Source of the DNA: Streptomyces flavofungini
Lineage (GTDB): Bacteria > Actinomycetota > Actinomycetes > Streptomycetales > Streptomycetaceae
DNA: 64,000 bases
Direction: 5' to 3'
NCBI RefSeq assembly: GCF_030388665.1
Contig: NZ_CP128846.1
Location: 3,140,001-3,204,000 of the forward strand
Shown here: positions 1 to 9,600 of the stretch, piece by piece
Layout of the letters: each line of letters begins with the position of its first letter
Numbering within the stretch: position 1 is the first letter of the stretch
Made by a program: the position numbers and the translations under genes
Notes under the pieces: model-generated
What the model was told of the DNA's origin: nothing
The model's input: the letters and a program-made list of their open reading frames with translations, nothing else
Databases searched by the model: none

Positions 1-1370
<1,370 letters not shown>

Positions 1371-1374
<4 letters not shown>

Positions 1375-1571
1375 GCGGCCCCCTGCTGCGCGCGCTGCGC
1401 GGAATCCGTTGGTACGTAAGGGAGTTGACGGACGAGTCCGCGTACGAGCGGTACGTGGCGCACGTCCGCAAGGACCACCCGGCCGCGGCCGTGCCGAGCC
1501 GCCGCGCGTTCGAGCGGATGCGGACGGACCGGCAGGAGTCGGACCCCCGGCAGGGCTTCCGCTGCTGCTGA
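1371..1571 (+). CDS. YbdD/YjiX-family small protein (DUF466), CstA partner
   Basis: This 66-residue basic protein follows cstA with a 4-base ATGA overlap. The sequence shows the DUF466 pattern of an N-terminal LRGIRWYVRELTDESAYERY followed by HVRKDHPAAAVPSRRAFERM and a terminal CC. In enterobacteria the homologues YbdD/YjiX are encoded next to CstA/BtsT and are needed for pyruvate uptake activity, so a role as an accessory subunit of the upstream permease is inferred. It is clearly too small for a transporter itself. The start is fixed by the overlap and by where the family alignment begins. Confidence 0.85.
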
Positions 1572-1607
1572 GTCCGCCGTTGAGCAGGCACGACGGCACT
1601 TCCGGTA

Positions 1608-1628
1608 CCCGTCCGTTATACGGACGGG
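1608..1628 (+). terminator. Terminator hairpin after cstA-ybdD
   Basis: CCCGTCCG, a TTATA loop, then CGGACGGG form a perfect 8-bp hairpin 37 bases after the DUF466 stop. It is nested inside a looser outer GGCACG/CGTGCC pairing. It lies before the next gene pair, so it probably ends the cstA transcript. Confidence 0.65.
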
Positions 1629-1705
1629 GGTTCCGTGCCGCGAGATCCCTGACTTAGATTTCCCGCACATTAAGAACGGGATAAGTGAGGGAACGGAGCC
1701 GCGGT

Positions 1706-1996
1706 ATGTCAGATGCGCCTGAAGTGCCAGTTGCGCCTGAAGTGAGACAGCCGACGGTCACGCCGGTCCGCGTGGTCATCGCCCTCTGCCTGGTGGCGCC
1801 CTTCGTGGCGATGCTCTGGGTGAGTTCGTACGCGAAGGTCGACCCGGCCTTCATCGGGATCCCGTTCTTCTACTGGTACCAGATGCTGTGGGTGCTGATA
1901 TCGACCGCGCTCACCATGGTCGCGTACCAGCTCTGGCAGCGTGACCAGCGCGCCCGCAAGGCCCACGCGGCCCACCAGGAAGGGGCGTCCCGGTGA
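1706..1996 (+). CDS. DUF3311 small membrane protein
   Basis: A 96-residue protein starting MSDAPEVPVAPEV, with two predicted transmembrane helices (IALCLVAPFVAMLWVSSYA and FFYWYQMLWVLISTALTMVAYQLW). The charged tail is R/K-rich. ATG 1706 is preferred over an upstream GTG at 1685 because GGAACGGAG lies just before it. The stop overlaps the GTG of the symporter that follows, which indicates translational coupling. DUF3311 proteins are typically encoded immediately before sodium:solute symporters, much like DUF485 proteins before ActP, and are inferred to help assembly or activity of the carrier. Confidence 0.85.
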   Translation: MSDAPEVPVAPEVRQPTVTPVRVVIALCLVAPFVAMLWVSSYAKVDPAFIGIPFFYWYQMLWVLISTALTMVAYQLWQRDQRARKAHAAHQEGASR

Positions 1997-3615
1997 ACGA
2001 CGGCGTCAACGGCGTCGCGCTCGCCGTCTTCATCTTCTTCTTCCTCGCGGTCACCGTCATGGGCTTCCTGGCGTCCCGCTGGCGCAAGGCCGAGAACGAG
2101 CAGAGCCTCGACGAATGGGGCCTGGGCGGCCGGTCGTTCGGCACCTGGGTGACCTGGTTCCTGCTCGGCGGCGACCTCTACACCGCGTACACCTTCGTGG
2201 CCGTCCCGGCGGCCATCTACGCGGCGGGCGCGGCCGGCTTCTTCGCCGTGCCGTACACGATCCTGGTCTATCCGCTGATCTTCACGTTCCTGCCGCGCCT
2301 GTGGTCGGTCTCGCACAAGCACGGGTACGTGACGACGTCGGACTTCGTCCGAGGCCGCTTCGGCTCCAAGGGGCTCTCACTGGCCGTGGCGGTCACCGGC
2401 ATCCTCGCGACGATGCCCTACATCGCGCTCCAACTGGTCGGCATCCAGGCCGTCCTGGACGTGATGGGCGTCGGCGGCGGCGAGGACACCAACTGGTTCA
2501 TCAAGGACCTGCCGCTGCTCATCGCCTTCGGCGTGCTCGCCGCGTACACCTACTCGTCCGGTCTGCGGGCGCCCGCGCTGATCGCGTTCGTGAAGGACAC
2601 CCTGATCTACATCGTGATCGTGGTGGCCATCATCTACATCCCGATCAAGCTCGGCGGCTTCGACGACATCTTCAGCGCCGCCAACGAGAAGTTCTCCGCG
2701 ACGAACGAGGCCACCGGCAAACCCGTCGGCTCCCTGGTGCCGGGCGACGCGGGCACCTGGACGTACGCGACCCTGGCCCTCGGCTCCGCGCTCGCCCTCT
2801 TCATGTACCCGCACTCGATCACGGCGACGCTCTCCTCGCGCAGCCGCGACGTGATCCGCCGCAACACCACCATCCTGCCGCTGTACTCGCTGATGCTCGG
2901 CCTGCTCGCGCTGCTCGGGTTCATGGCGATCGCGGCCGGGGTGAAGGTCGAGAACGGGCAGTTGGCGATCCCCCAGCTGTTCGAGGACATGTTCCCCGAC
3001 TGGTTCACGGGCGTCGCCTTCGCGGCCATCGGCATCGGCGCGCTCGTCCCGGCGGCCATCATGTCCATCGCGGCCGCGAACCTCTTCACCCGCAACATCT
3101 ACAAGGACTTCCTGAAGCCCGACGCGACGCCCGAGCAGGAGACGAAGGTCTCCAAGCTGGTCTCGCTCCTGGTGAAGGTGGGCGCGCTCGCCTTCGTCCT
3201 CACCATGGACAAGACCGTCGCCATCAACTTCCAGCTGCTCGGCGGCATCTGGATCCTGCAGACCATGCCCGCGCTCGTCGGCGGCCTGTTCACGCGCTGG
3301 TTCCACCGGTGGGCGCTGCTCGCCGGGTGGGCGGTCGGCATGGTCTACGGCACGGTCGCCGCGTACGGCGTCGCCTCGCCGACGCAGAAGCACTTCGGCG
3401 GGTCGTCCAAGGAGATCCCGGGCATCGGTGAGATCGGCTACATCGGCCTGACGGCCTTCGTCCTGAACGTCGTCGTGACCGTCGTCCTCACCTTCGTCCT
3501 GAAGGCCCTCAAGGCCCCCGACGGCGTCGACGAGACGTCCCCGGAGGACTACACCGCGGACGCCGGCGACAAGGGCGTGGCGGTCGAACTGCCGAAGGTG
3601 GGTGCCGGGCACTGA
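1993..3615 (+). CDS. Sodium:solute symporter (monocarboxylate-type, MctP-like)
   Basis: A 540-residue SSS-family carrier with about 13 hydrophobic helices, starting with GTG inside the DUF3311 stop (GTGA). Family features are the N-terminal motif SLDEWGLGGRSFGTWVTWFL, the first-helix segment GGDLYTAYTFVAVPAAIYA, and the later FMYPHSITATLSSRSRDVIR and ALVPAAIMSIAAANLFTRNI. The tail from about residue 515 is hydrophilic. Known relatives move short monocarboxylates such as lactate, pyruvate and acetate with Na+. Next to the CstA-type permease this suggests a small-acid uptake neighbourhood, though that link is inference. It is the last gene of its pair. Confidence 0.9.
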   Translation: MNDGVNGVALAVFIFFFLAVTVMGFLASRWRKAENEQSLDEWGLGGRSFGTWVTWFLLGGDLYTAYTFVAVPAAIYAAGAAGFFAVPYTILVYPLIFTFLPRLWSVSHKHGYVTTSDFVRGRFGSKGLSLAVAVTGILATMPYIALQLVGIQAVLDVMGVGGGEDTNWFIKDLPLLIAFGVLAAYTYSSGLRAPALIAFVKDTLIYIVIVVAIIYIPIKLGGFDDIFSAANEKFSATNEATGKPVGSLVPGDAGTWTYATLALGSALALFMYPHSITATLSSRSRDVIRRNTTILPLYSLMLGLLALLGFMAIAAGVKVENGQLAIPQLFEDMFPDWFTGVAFAAIGIGALVPAAIMSIAAANLFTRNIYKDFLKPDATPEQETKVSKLVSLLVKVGALAFVLTMDKTVAINFQLLGGIWILQTMPALVGGLFTRWFHRWALLAGWAVGMVYGTVAAYGVASPTQKHFGGSSKEIPGIGEIGYIGLTAFVLNVVVTVVLTFVLKALKAPDGVDETSPEDYTADAGDKGVAVELPKVGAGH

Positions 3616-3641
3616 CGTCCCGGGCTCCCGCCCACCCTGGA

Positions 3642-3673
3642 GGCCGCCGCGTTCCGCACGGGACGCGGCGGCC
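3642..3673 (+). terminator. Strong hairpin after the symporter
   Basis: GGCCGCCGCGT and ACGCGGCGGCC form a perfect 11-bp stem with a 10-base loop, starting 26 bases after the symporter stop. Confidence 0.8.
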
Positions 3674-3722
3674 TTCGCCGTGCCGCCTCCGGGCCCGAAC
3701 CGGCGTACGAAAGAATGGGCCC

Positions 3723-4373
3723 ATGCCGCGTCCTCGCCTCCTGCTCCCCGCCGCCCTGCTGCTGCTCGCGCCCCTCGCCCTCACCGGCTGCGGCTCCGAG
3801 GACGCGGGCTCCGGCGCGGGTTCGACGCCGTCCCGCGCCGAGCTGGAGGCCCGCGCCCAGGCCGCCCAGACCCGCACGGAGCACGTGTACGTGACCGAGG
3901 CCGACGGGTTCACGCTGGCGAAGCAGTCGGTGGGTGTCCTGGGGGACGACGGGTTCCAGGCGGTGTACGTGGCGAAGGAGGGCGGCGGGCAGATCAAGGT
4001 CGACGTGGAGCGGGGCACCGTCGACGACAAGTCCTGCCGAGGCCTCTACCCGCCCGCGAAGCGCTGCGAGAAGGACGGCAAGGGCTGGTACCGCACGCCG
4101 GGCCCCGGCTCGTCCGACAGCACCGACGCGTCCGGCTCCTGGCACGCGTACGTCCGCTCCGAGCACGGCCTGCGCGTCCAGCTCTCCGCCGACCCCGGCC
4201 TCGTGGACCGCGACACCCTGCGCGCCGCCGCCGAGAAGGCCCACCACGCGGACGCAGCCGAGCTGGACGCCGTACTGCCGGAGAAGACCTCCCCCGCCGC
4301 GCCGGTGGAGCGCGGCGACATCCCCCGCGACGGCGACGGCGCGCCCCAGGACCCGCCGGGCGCGGGCGGCTGA
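3723..4373 (+). CDS. Secreted lipoprotein of unknown function
   Basis: A 216-residue protein with a classic lipoprotein signal peptide: MPRPR, a hydrophobic Leu/Ala core and the lipobox LTGC with Cys at residue 23. The mature part is hydrophilic and contains a GFTLAKQSVGVLGDDGFQAV stretch, one Cys pair (SCRGLYPPAKRC) and a Pro-rich tail. I recognise no enzyme domain. It is probably lipidated and anchored on the outer face of the membrane. It is a single gene with its own start and lies between a terminator and the nrd riboswitch leader. The internal Cys pair may form a disulfide, which is inference. Confidence 0.8.
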   Translation: MPRPRLLLPAALLLLAPLALTGCGSEDAGSGAGSTPSRAELEARAQAAQTRTEHVYVTEADGFTLAKQSVGVLGDDGFQAVYVAKEGGGQIKVDVERGTVDDKSCRGLYPPAKRCEKDGKGWYRTPGPGSSDSTDASGSWHAYVRSEHGLRVQLSADPGLVDRDTLRAAAEKAHHADAAELDAVLPEKTSPAAPVERGDIPRDGDGAPQDPPGAGG

Positions 4374-4562
4374 ACGACGCCCGCAGCCGACGGCCGGGCG
4401 GGGCCGCAGCGACCGCTGAGCGAGCCCTGGGCGGCCTCCGGACGCCGCCCCGGAATGCCACGCCCCGCCCCCGAGTTGAGGTTCAGGGCGCCCCGTCCCG
4501 CGACAGCGTCACTACCCTCCGACACAACATCTAGGGGTGGCACCGAAAGCCAGCACAAGATG

Positions 4563-4695
4563 TATGCTCGTCCTCGCTGTCGCCGCAGGGGAATCCGGTG
4601 CAAGTCCGGAACTGTCCCGCAACGGTGTACTGGTACGCATTTGTGCGCTCGCGCCCGCAACATGCGCCGGTGAGTCCGACGACCTGCCGACAGCG
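4563..4695 (+). ncRNA. Cobalamin (AdoCbl) riboswitch of the nrdABS leader
   Basis: The aptamer core is visible as GGGGAATCCGGTGCAAGTCC, then AACTGTCCCGCAACGGTGTA, and the B12-box-like GAGTCCGACGACCTGCC. These parts are in the order expected of class-I cobalamin riboswitches. Directly 3' lies a hairpin, CACCTGGACC with GGTCCGGGTG (4696-4719), that could act as expression platform, followed by about 115 bases to the nrdA start. From the literature on Streptomyces, coenzyme B12 represses the class Ia nrdABS operon through such a riboswitch, so that the B12-dependent class II enzyme is used when cobalamin is present. Confidence 0.93.
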
Positions 4696-4719
4696 CACCT
4701 GGACCGTCCGGTCCGGGTG
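4696..4719 (+). promoter_or_regulatory. Expression-platform hairpin candidate of the B12 riboswitch
   Basis: CACCTGGACC and GGTCCGGGTG pair around a GTCC loop (one T-G wobble) just after the B12 box. No U-run follows, so it would work by terminating without a clear U-tract or by pairing competition rather than as a textbook terminator. Confidence 0.5.
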
Positions 4720-4834
4720 CCGAGACGTCCGGGCCTCGAGGAATGGGTTGGTGGACGCGGAGTCGCCCCTGCGCGGGCGCAGCCGCGCCGTGCCGCTCTC
4801 CAAAGGCCCAGAGCCGAGCGAGGGAGAGCACCAC

Positions 4835-7249
4835 GTGACCATCGCGCCCGCCGAACCCGCGTCAGCGCAGGCCGCCGAGCAGGCCGAGGCCCAGCAGGCC
4901 GCGCAGACCACCGACGGACCGGGGACCGCCCTGCTGCGCGTCCTGACCGACCTCACCGCCGACCTCCCCGACGCCGACCCCGGCCGGGTCGCCGCCGCCG
5001 CGCTGCGCGGCCGTTCGGCCAAGGCCGACGAGGTGGAGCTGCGGGAGCTCGCGACCGAGGCGGCCGCCGGGCTCATCTCCGAGGACCCCGCGTACTCGCA
5101 GCTCGCGGCCCGGCTCCTGACCATCGGTATCCGCGAGGAAGCCGCCTCGCAGGGCGTCACGTCGTTCTCCCAGTCTGTCGCCGTCGGCCACCGTGAGGGC
5201 CTGATCGCGGACCGCACCGCCGAGTTCGCCACGCTGCACGCGGAGCGCCTCGACGGCCTCGTGGACGCCGCGCTCGCCGACGGCGCCGACCGCCGCTTCG
5301 GCTATTTCGGCCTGCGCACCCTGCACAGCCGCTATCTGCTCCGGCACCCGATCACCCGCAAGGTCGTCGAGACCCCGCAGCACTTCATGCTGCGCGTGGC
5401 CGCCGGTCTCGCCGAGGACACCTCCGAGCGGGCCCTCGACGAGGTCGCCGCGCTCTACCGCCTGATGAGCCGTCTGGACTACCTGCCGTCCTCGCCGACG
5501 CTCTTCAACTCCGGCACCCGGCACCCGCAGATGTCGTCCTGCTACCTCCTCGACTCGCCGCTCGACGAGCTGGACTCCATCTACGACCGCTACCACCAGG
5601 TCGCGCGGCTCTCCAAGCACGCCGGCGGCATCGGGCTCTCCTACTCCCGCATCCGCTCGCGCGGCTCCCTGATCCGCGGCACCAACGGGCACTCCAACGG
5701 CATCGTGCCGTTCCTGAAGACCCTCGACGCCTCCGTCGCCGCCGTGAACCAGGGCGGCCGCCGCAAGGGCGCCGCCGCGGTCTACCTGGAGACCTGGCAC
5801 TCCGACATCGAGGAGTTCCTGGAGCTGCGGGACAACACCGGCGAGGACGCCCGGCGCACCCACAACCTGAACCTGGCGCACTGGATCCCCGACGAGTTCA
5901 TGCGCCGCGTCGCCGCCGACCAGGCGTGGTCGCTGTTCTCCCCGGCCGACGTGCCCGAGCTCGTCGACCTGTGGGGCGAGGAGTTCGACGCCGCGTACAA
6001 GAAGGCGGAGGCGGCCGGTCTCGCGCAGAAGACCATCCCCGCCCGTGAGCTGTACGGCCGCATGATGCGCACCCTCGCGCAGACCGGCAACGGCTGGATG
6101 ACCTTCAAGGACACCGCCAACCGCACCGCCAACCAGACGGCCGAGCCCGGCCACACCGTCCACTCCTCCAACCTCTGCACGGAGATCCTGGAGGTCACGG
6201 ACGACGGCGAGACGGCCGTGTGCAACCTGGGTTCGGTGAACCTGGGCGCGTTCGTCGACACGGCGAGCGGTGACATCGACTGGGAGCGGCTCGACGCCAC
6301 CGTGCGCACGGCCGTCACCTTCCTCGACCGCGTCGTGGACATCAACTTCTACCCGACCGAGCAGGCCGGGCGCTCCAACGCCAAGTGGCGGCCCGTGGGC
6401 CTCGGCGCGATGGGTCTGCAGGACGTCTTCTTCCAGCTGAAGCTGCCGTTCGACTCGCCCGAGGCGCGCGCCCTGTCCACCCGGATCGCCGAGCGCATCA
6501 TGCTCGCGTCGTACGAGGCGTCGGCCGACCTCGCCGAACGGAACGGCCCGCTGCCCGCCTGGGAGAAGACCCGCACCGCGCGCGGCGTCCTGCACCCCGA
6601 CCACTACGACGTCGAGCTGACCTGGCCCGAGCGCTGGGCGGCGCTGCGGGAACGCATCGGCAGGACGGGCATGCGCAACTCGCTGCTGCTCGCCATCGCG
6701 CCGACCGCGACCATCGCGTCCATCGCGGGCGTGTACGAGTGCATCGAGCCGCAGGTCTCCAACCTCTTCAAGCGCGAGACCCTGTCCGGCGAGTTCCTCC
6801 AGGTCAACTCCTACCTGGTGCAGGAGCTGAAGCGGCTCGGCGTGTGGGACGCGCAGACCCGCGAGGCGCTGCGCGAGTCCAACGGCTCGGTGCAGGGCTT
6901 CACCTGGGTCCCCCAGGACGTCCGCGACCTGTACCGCACGGCCTGGGAGATCCCGCAGCGCGGCCTCATCGACATGGCCGCCGACCGCACGCCGTTCCTG
7001 GACCAGGCGCAGTCCCTGAACCTGTTCCTGGAGACGCCCACCATCGGCAAGCTCTCCTCGATGTACGCCTACGCCTGGCAGCGCGGCCTGAAGACCACGT
7101 ACTACCTGCGCTCGCGCCCGGCGACGCGCATCGCCCGCGCGGCGTCCGGCCAGGCCGCCGCCGCTGCCCCCGTCCCCCAGCAGGTGAGCGACCCCGAGGC
7201 GATCGCCTGCTCCCTGGAAAACCCCGAGTCCTGCGAGGCCTGCCAGTAA
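4835..7249 (+). CDS. nrdA: Class Ia ribonucleoside-diphosphate reductase, large subunit
   Basis: This 804-residue protein reduces ribonucleoside diphosphates to deoxyribonucleotides. Active-site landmarks are visible: Cys236 in SSCYLLD, the N446-L-C448-T-E450 triad of radical and catalytic residues, Cys463 in VCNLGSVNL, and the C-terminal shuttle pair Cys800/Cys803 (CEACQ). A long Ala-rich N-terminal segment precedes the barrel. GTG 4835 is chosen because AGGGAGAG lies just upstream, after the B12 riboswitch leader. The stop (TAA) overlaps the ATG of nrdB by one base. Control by cobalamin is implied by the leader. Confidence 0.95.
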   Translation: MTIAPAEPASAQAAEQAEAQQAAQTTDGPGTALLRVLTDLTADLPDADPGRVAAAALRGRSAKADEVELRELATEAAAGLISEDPAYSQLAARLLTIGIREEAASQGVTSFSQSVAVGHREGLIADRTAEFATLHAERLDGLVDAALADGADRRFGYFGLRTLHSRYLLRHPITRKVVETPQHFMLRVAAGLAEDTSERALDEVAALYRLMSRLDYLPSSPTLFNSGTRHPQMSSCYLLDSPLDELDSIYDRYHQVARLSKHAGGIGLSYSRIRSRGSLIRGTNGHSNGIVPFLKTLDASVAAVNQGGRRKGAAAVYLETWHSDIEEFLELRDNTGEDARRTHNLNLAHWIPDEFMRRVAADQAWSLFSPADVPELVDLWGEEFDAAYKKAEAAGLAQKTIPARELYGRMMRTLAQTGNGWMTFKDTANRTANQTAEPGHTVHSSNLCTEILEVTDDGETAVCNLGSVNLGAFVDTASGDIDWERLDATVRTAVTFLDRVVDINFYPTEQAGRSNAKWRPVGLGAMGLQDVFFQLKLPFDSPEARALSTRIAERIMLASYEASADLAERNGPLPAWEKTRTARGVLHPDHYDVELTWPERWAALRERIGRTGMRNSLLLAIAPTATIASIAGVYECIEPQVSNLFKRETLSGEFLQVNSYLVQELKRLGVWDAQTREALRESNGSVQGFTWVPQDVRDLYRTAWEIPQRGLIDMAADRTPFLDQAQSLNLFLETPTIGKLSSMYAYAWQRGLKTTYYLRSRPATRIARAASGQAAAAAPVPQQVSDPEAIACSLENPESCEACQ

Positions 7250-8289
7250 TGTCCCAGTCCGACCTGCACACCACCACGACGTCTGGTGAGAAGAACCTGC
7301 TCGACCCGGGCTTCGAGCTGACCCTGCGCCCGATGCGCTACCCGGACTTCTACGAGCGCTACCGCGACGCGATCAAGAACACCTGGACCGTCGAGGAGGT
7401 CGACCTCCACTCGGACGTGGCCGACCTGGCCAAGCTCACGCCCGAGGAGCAGCACCTGATCGGCCGTCTGGTCGCGTTCTTCGCGACCGGCGACTCGATC
7501 GTGGCGAACAACCTCGTGCTCACCCTGTACAAGCACATCAACTCCCCGGAGGCGCGGCTCTACCTGAGCCGGCAGCTGTTCGAGGAGGCCGTGCACGTCC
7601 AGTTCTATCTGACGCTGCTCGACACCTATCTCCCCGACCCGGACGACCGCGCCGCCGCCTTCGCGGCCGTGGAGAACATCCCGTCCATCCGGGAGAAGGC
7701 CGAGTTCTGCTTCAAGTGGATGGACTCGGTGGAGAAGCTGGAGCGCCTGGAGTCCCAGGCCGACCGGCGCCGGTTCCTGCTCAACCTGATCTGCTTCGCG
7801 GCGTGCATCGAGGGCCTGTTCTTCTACGGTGCCTTCGCCTACGTCTACTGGCTGCGCAGCCGCGGTCTGCTGCACGGCCTCGCGACCGGCACCAACTGGG
7901 TGTTCCGCGACGAGACGATGCACATGAGCTTCGCCTTCGACGTCGTCGACACCGTCCGCAAGGAGGAGCCGGAGCTGTTCGACGACCAGCTGCAGCAGCA
8001 GGTCACGGATATGCTGAAGGAGGCGGTCGACGCCGAGCTGCAGTTCGCGCGCGACCTGTGCGGTGACGGCCTGCCCGGCATGAACACCGAGTCGATGCGC
8101 GAGTACCTGCAGTGCGTCGCCGACCAGCGCCTCCAGCGCCTCGGCTTCGCGCCGGTCTACGGCTCCGAGAACCCGTTCTCGTTCATGGAGCTGCAGGGCG
8201 TTCAGGAGCTGACCAACTTCTTCGAGCGGCGCCCGTCGGCGTACCAGGTCGCCGTGGAGGGTTCGGTCTCCTTCGACGACGAGTTCTGA
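7249..8289 (+). CDS. nrdB: Class Ia ribonucleotide reductase, small (radical) subunit
   Basis: A 346-residue R2 protein that carries the diiron-tyrosyl radical used by NrdA. The motif EEAVHVQFY gives iron ligands Glu113 and His116 and a radical Tyr at 120, matching E115/H118/Y122 of the E. coli enzyme. The second iron-binding half is seen in FFYGAFAYVYWL and RDETMHMSFAFD. The presence of the tyrosine supports class Ia rather than a Tyr-less type. The ATG overlaps the nrdA stop by one base, so the two are coupled. It ends SVSFDDEF, a typical R2 tail for binding the large subunit. Confidence 0.95.
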   Translation: MSQSDLHTTTTSGEKNLLDPGFELTLRPMRYPDFYERYRDAIKNTWTVEEVDLHSDVADLAKLTPEEQHLIGRLVAFFATGDSIVANNLVLTLYKHINSPEARLYLSRQLFEEAVHVQFYLTLLDTYLPDPDDRAAAFAAVENIPSIREKAEFCFKWMDSVEKLERLESQADRRRFLLNLICFAACIEGLFFYGAFAYVYWLRSRGLLHGLATGTNWVFRDETMHMSFAFDVVDTVRKEEPELFDDQLQQQVTDMLKEAVDAELQFARDLCGDGLPGMNTESMREYLQCVADQRLQRLGFAPVYGSENPFSFMELQGVQELTNFFERRPSAYQVAVEGSVSFDDEF

Positions 8290-8513
8290 GCCGGGCGCGG
8301 CGCCGGGTCCTTGGCCCGGCGCCGGACCGGTCCCTGTGCCGGGCTCCGGGTCGGGCTCTGGGCCGGGGGCTGCTGTCCCCGCTCGGCCTCGCGCAGCTGG
8401 CGGTCGATCCGCCGGTCGTGGGCGTGGCCGACCAGCGAGGGCAGCGCCATCAGCAGGAAGACTCCGAGGACGGCCAGCGTGTTGAGTGCGTCGTGTGCGT
8501 TCATGACGTCCAC
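8202..8513 (-). CDS. Small membrane protein, antisense between nrdB and nrdS (tentative)
   Basis: This frame encodes up to 103 residues opposite the nrdB 3' end and the nrdB-nrdS gap. Its first 35 residues look like a genuine small membrane protein: a start at MNAHDAL (ATG 8504) or MDVMNAH (8513), then one helix, LNTLAVLGVFLLMALPSLVG, and a basic amphipathic stretch, HDRRIDRQLREAER. The rest is Pro/Arg-rich and overlaps nrdB by 88 bases. A gap of about 300 bp between cotranscribed genes is unusual and supports something being encoded here. I recognise no family. The C-terminal part may be only shadow sequence. Confidence 0.45.
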   Translation of the reverse strand: MDVMNAHDALNTLAVLGVFLLMALPSLVGHAHDRRIDRQLREAERGQQPPAQSPTRSPAQGPVRRRAKDPAPRPAQNSSSKETEPSTATWYADGRRSKKLVSS

Positions 8514-8597
8514 TCTCGCGCCGGCCGTCCTTCGCCGTCAGTGGCAGGACTGCCGTACGACCTCGATTTCCTGCCAGCCCTGCGGCACACTGGCAGG

Positions 8598-9569
8598 ATG
8601 CTGAACAACGTGGCCGCCGTCGTGCTCGACGGCGTGCATCCCTTCGAACTCGGCGTCGTGTGCGAGGTGTTCGGCCTCGACCGCAGCGACGAGGGGCTGC
8701 CGGTGTACGACTTCGCGGTCGCCTCCGCCGAGGGCCCCGTGCTCTCCACCCACGCCGGGTACTCGATCACCGCCTCGCACGGCCTCGACCGCCTCGAAGA
8801 GGCCGACCTCATCACCATCCCCGCCGGCGACTCCTACGTGACCAGGGCGTTCCCGCCCGAGCTGCTGGAAGCGCTGCGGCGCGCCGCCGACCGGGGCACC
8901 CGGGTGCTCAGCGTCTGCACGGGCGTCTTCGTGCTCGCCGCCGCCGGACTGCTCGACGGGCGGCACTGCGCCGTGCACTGGCGGCACGCCGAGGAGCTCA
9001 AGCGGCGCCATCCGCGCGCGATCGTCGAACCGGACGTCCTCTACGTCGACGCGGACCCCGTCATCACCTCCGCGGGCACCGCCGCGGGCATCGACGCCTG
9101 CCTGCACCTGGTCCGCAAGGAGAACGGCATGGAGGTCGCCAACGCCATCGCGCGCCGGATGATCGTCCCGCCGCACCGCGACGGCGGCCAGGCCCAGTAC
9201 ATCGAGCGGCCGCTGCCCCGCACCCGCTGCGACACCGTCGGCGAGGTGCTCGCCTGGATGGAGCGCCACCTCGACCGGGAACTGACCGTCGACCAGCTCG
9301 CCGCCCGCGCCCACATGTCGCCGCGCACGTTCGCGCGCCGCTTCCAGCAGGAGACGGGCACCACGCCCTACCGCTGGCTGCTGCGCCAACGCCTGCTTCG
9401 CGCGCAGGAGTTGCTGGAGGCGACGGACGAGACGGTGGACGCGATCGCGGGCCGCGCCGGCTTCGGGAACGCGGCCGCGCTGCGCCATCAGTTCGTGCGC
9501 GCGCTCGGCACGACGCCCAACGCCTACCGCCGTACGTTCCGCGGGCCCGGGGCCGACTCGGCCGCCTGA
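8598..9569 (+). CDS. nrdS: AraC/GlxA-type transcriptional regulator, third gene of nrdABS
   Basis: A 323-residue protein with an N-terminal DJ-1/PfpI-like domain (MLNNVAAVVLDGVHPFELGV, and LSVCTGVFVLAAAGLLDG at the nucleophile-elbow position). A C-terminal AraC domain with two helix-turn-helix units follows (VDQLAARAHMSPRTFARRF and VDAIAGRAGFGNAAALRHQF). ATG 8598 has only a weak GGCAGG upstream. In Streptomyces the third gene of the class Ia operon is an AraC-type gene called nrdS and is cotranscribed under the same B12 riboswitch. Its target genes are not known from the sequence. Confidence 0.9.
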   Translation: MLNNVAAVVLDGVHPFELGVVCEVFGLDRSDEGLPVYDFAVASAEGPVLSTHAGYSITASHGLDRLEEADLITIPAGDSYVTRAFPPELLEALRRAADRGTRVLSVCTGVFVLAAAGLLDGRHCAVHWRHAEELKRRHPRAIVEPDVLYVDADPVITSAGTAAGIDACLHLVRKENGMEVANAIARRMIVPPHRDGGQAQYIERPLPRTRCDTVGEVLAWMERHLDRELTVDQLAARAHMSPRTFARRFQQETGTTPYRWLLRQRLLRAQELLEATDETVDAIAGRAGFGNAAALRHQFVRALGTTPNAYRRTFRGPGADSAA

Positions 9570-9600
9570 GGGCGGGGGCGAGCCGGCCGCGGGCCCGGGG

